A stretch of DNA of 64,000 nt. Origin: Maribellus sp. CM-23 (lineage in GTDB: Bacteria; Bacteroidota; Bacteroidia; Bacteroidales; Prolixibacteraceae). Below the pieces are notes generated by a model. That model saw only the letters and a list, made by a program, of their open reading frames with translations. It was not told the DNA's origin and made no database searches. The position numbers and the translations under genes are program-made. Position 1 is the first letter of the stretch. The number at the start of each line of letters is the position of its first letter. Below, one piece after another: positions 63,260-64,000 of the stretch. The DNA lies in contig NZ_JADWYJ010000001.1 of the NCBI RefSeq assembly GCF_021354595.1, forward strand, positions 1,031,446 to 1,095,445, given 5' to 3'.

Positions 63260-64000
63260 ATGACAACTTCAGCAAATCTGGATAATATCGCCATCACCGT
63301 TCACGCCCATCGCCTGCTTCGAACACTGCTAAACGAAAATCCTGTATTGGAAAAAATTCTGCTAACTGCCGCCACACGCGAAGAGGCGCTAACTGCGGTT
63401 CGCAACTGGATTTTGCCTAAACTAAAAAGAAACAGCGCGGCCGAGCGCTTCTACTATAGCCAGAAAACCAATCCTGAATTGTATGACTTGCTGAATTGGG
63501 AAGATTTTGCAGCCATCCGCATCCTCGATTACCTGGACCATGCAGGCGAACAATACGCCGACCAGAATATTCACGGAGAAATGGCGGTAAGCAACCCGAT
63601 CAAAATGTTGTGGATGGCGACCAACTTTGGAATTGGAGGTGCCAAACCCGGTTTCTTTATGGATATGCTTCAACTGTTCCGCCAACTAAATGGGGCCTTA
63701 CCGCGTGACCTCCCAAAAAAGAAAGAGGTAGCAGAGTGGATGAAAAAATATCCCTCAGGAATTGATAGCAATATAATTGAGTTGCGAAAAAAGAACAAAG
63801 AACGGATCGTCAACATTCTGCTGAAAAAAATTGACGCCGGAGAGATCGCAAGTCCAAGCTATAATTTTGGAACAGGAATGACGATCAAACAAAAACGGGA
63901 AAAGATGGAAGAATGGTGGAATGAAAGCCGTTTCCATCTCAAATTTGCTGTACGCTCGCCCGACCTGCTAAACGAGATGCTTGATTATTCGCTTGACCCG
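63260..64000 (+). CDS. Probable KamA-family radical SAM protein (lysine 2,3-aminomutase-like), 5' part
   Basis: From the ATG at 63260 the frame stays open to the window edge (247 codons), so the gene is cut. The sequence shows a helical N-terminal region (ERFYYSQKTNPELYDLLNWEDFAAIRILDYLDHAGEQ, NPIKMLWMATNFGIGGAKPGFFMDMLQLFRQL) and ends at HLKFAVRSPDLLNEMLDYSLDP, similar to the segment before the radical SAM barrel in large KamA-type proteins of Bacteroidota. The Cx3Cx2C iron-sulfur motif would lie beyond the edge, so the assignment is tentative. It is divergent from era. Confidence 0.55.
   Translation, partial: MTTSANLDNIAITVHAHRLLRTLLNENPVLEKILLTAATREEALTAVRNWILPKLKRNSAAERFYYSQKTNPELYDLLNWEDFAAIRILDYLDHAGEQYADQNIHGEMAVSNPIKMLWMATNFGIGGAKPGFFMDMLQLFRQLNGALPRDLPKKKEVAEWMKKYPSGIDSNIIELRKKNKERIVNILLKKIDAGEIASPSYNFGTGMTIKQKREKMEEWWNESRFHLKFAVRSPDLLNEMLDYSLDP

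Noticed and set aside
1..64000. CRISPR arrays, insertion sequences, prophage or rRNA genes
   Set aside because: No regularly spaced repeats, transposase or integrase motifs, phage structural genes or rRNA sequences were seen on either strand.

Overview
The window is a stretch of a Bacteroidota chromosome. The evidence is SusC/SusD outer-membrane pairs, a SusE-like lipoprotein, Bacteroidota-style -7 boxes (TAnnTTTG) before tRNA genes, a FecR/ECF-sigma pair with a C-terminal FecR domain typical of the phylum, lipoprotein signals of Bacteroidota type, and a DUF2723 membrane protein. The polysaccharide gene load suggests a free-living or sediment glycan degrader, perhaps Marinilabiliales/Prolixibacteraceae. 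That rank is inference from gene content; no rRNA is present.

Layout. 1-1.8 kb: end of one glycan-uptake locus (3' end of a susD, then a susE-like gene, then a terminator). 2.0-7.4 kb, minus strand: two GH78 alpha-L-rhamnosidase-family lipoproteins, separated by a REP-like palindrome. 7.7-14 kb: housekeeping and unknown genes (CheY-like receiver, D-2-hydroxyacid dehydrogenase, small membrane protein, Nudix hydrolase, helical-repeat protein, DUF2723 membrane protein). 14.2-15.5 kb: two near-identical tRNA-Gln genes (UUG and CUG), each with its own promoter and terminator, flanking an antisense NAGPA-type phosphodiester glycosidase.

15.7-30.9 kb is the most unusual part. An ECF sigma/FecR pair leads into a SusC with an STN signalling domain and a SusD. 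After a 0.6 kb gap come two paralogous secreted FAD-dependent oxidoreductases with an N-terminal beta-rich module, flanking a large unrecognised lipoprotein. The last gene encodes an N-terminally anchored protein with a DxxTGAT motif matching ApbE flavinylation acceptors. Together they look like a substrate-inducible uptake locus joined to an extracytoplasmic flavin redox system. I regard this as the best candidate for a poorly described system.

31-33.7 kb: HxlR regulator divergent from a QorB-like quinone reductase, then a PKD lipoprotein. 33.8-39.3 kb, minus: tetR-tolC-hlyD-two ABC-2 permeases, with no ATPase gene, and a perfect palindromic operator in front. 39.5-45 kb, minus: surface GH9 endoglucanase and cytosolic GH94 cellobiose phosphorylase (cellodextrin use), then a Tat-exported TIM-barrel sugar isomerase-like lipoprotein. 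45-52.2 kb, minus: patatin/Omp85 protein, then rlmH-giant histidine kinase-phosphoribosyltransferase. 52.4-53.8 kb: DUF4783 and YihY. 53.8-63 kb, minus: two rhomboids, mutL, a small membrane protein, Fe-alcohol dehydrogenase, antibiotic-biosynthesis-monooxygenase-fold protein, corA, der, era. The right edge holds the 5' part of a probable KamA-family radical SAM gene.

No CRISPR array, insertion sequence, prophage, rRNA or origin was seen. Intergenic stretches near 300 bp without genes: 1718-2015 (terminator, otherwise nothing), 7375-7670 (a possible -7 box only), 47355-47640 (nothing seen), 22816-23392 (hairpins and a gene remnant), 31350-31744 (divergent operator region).
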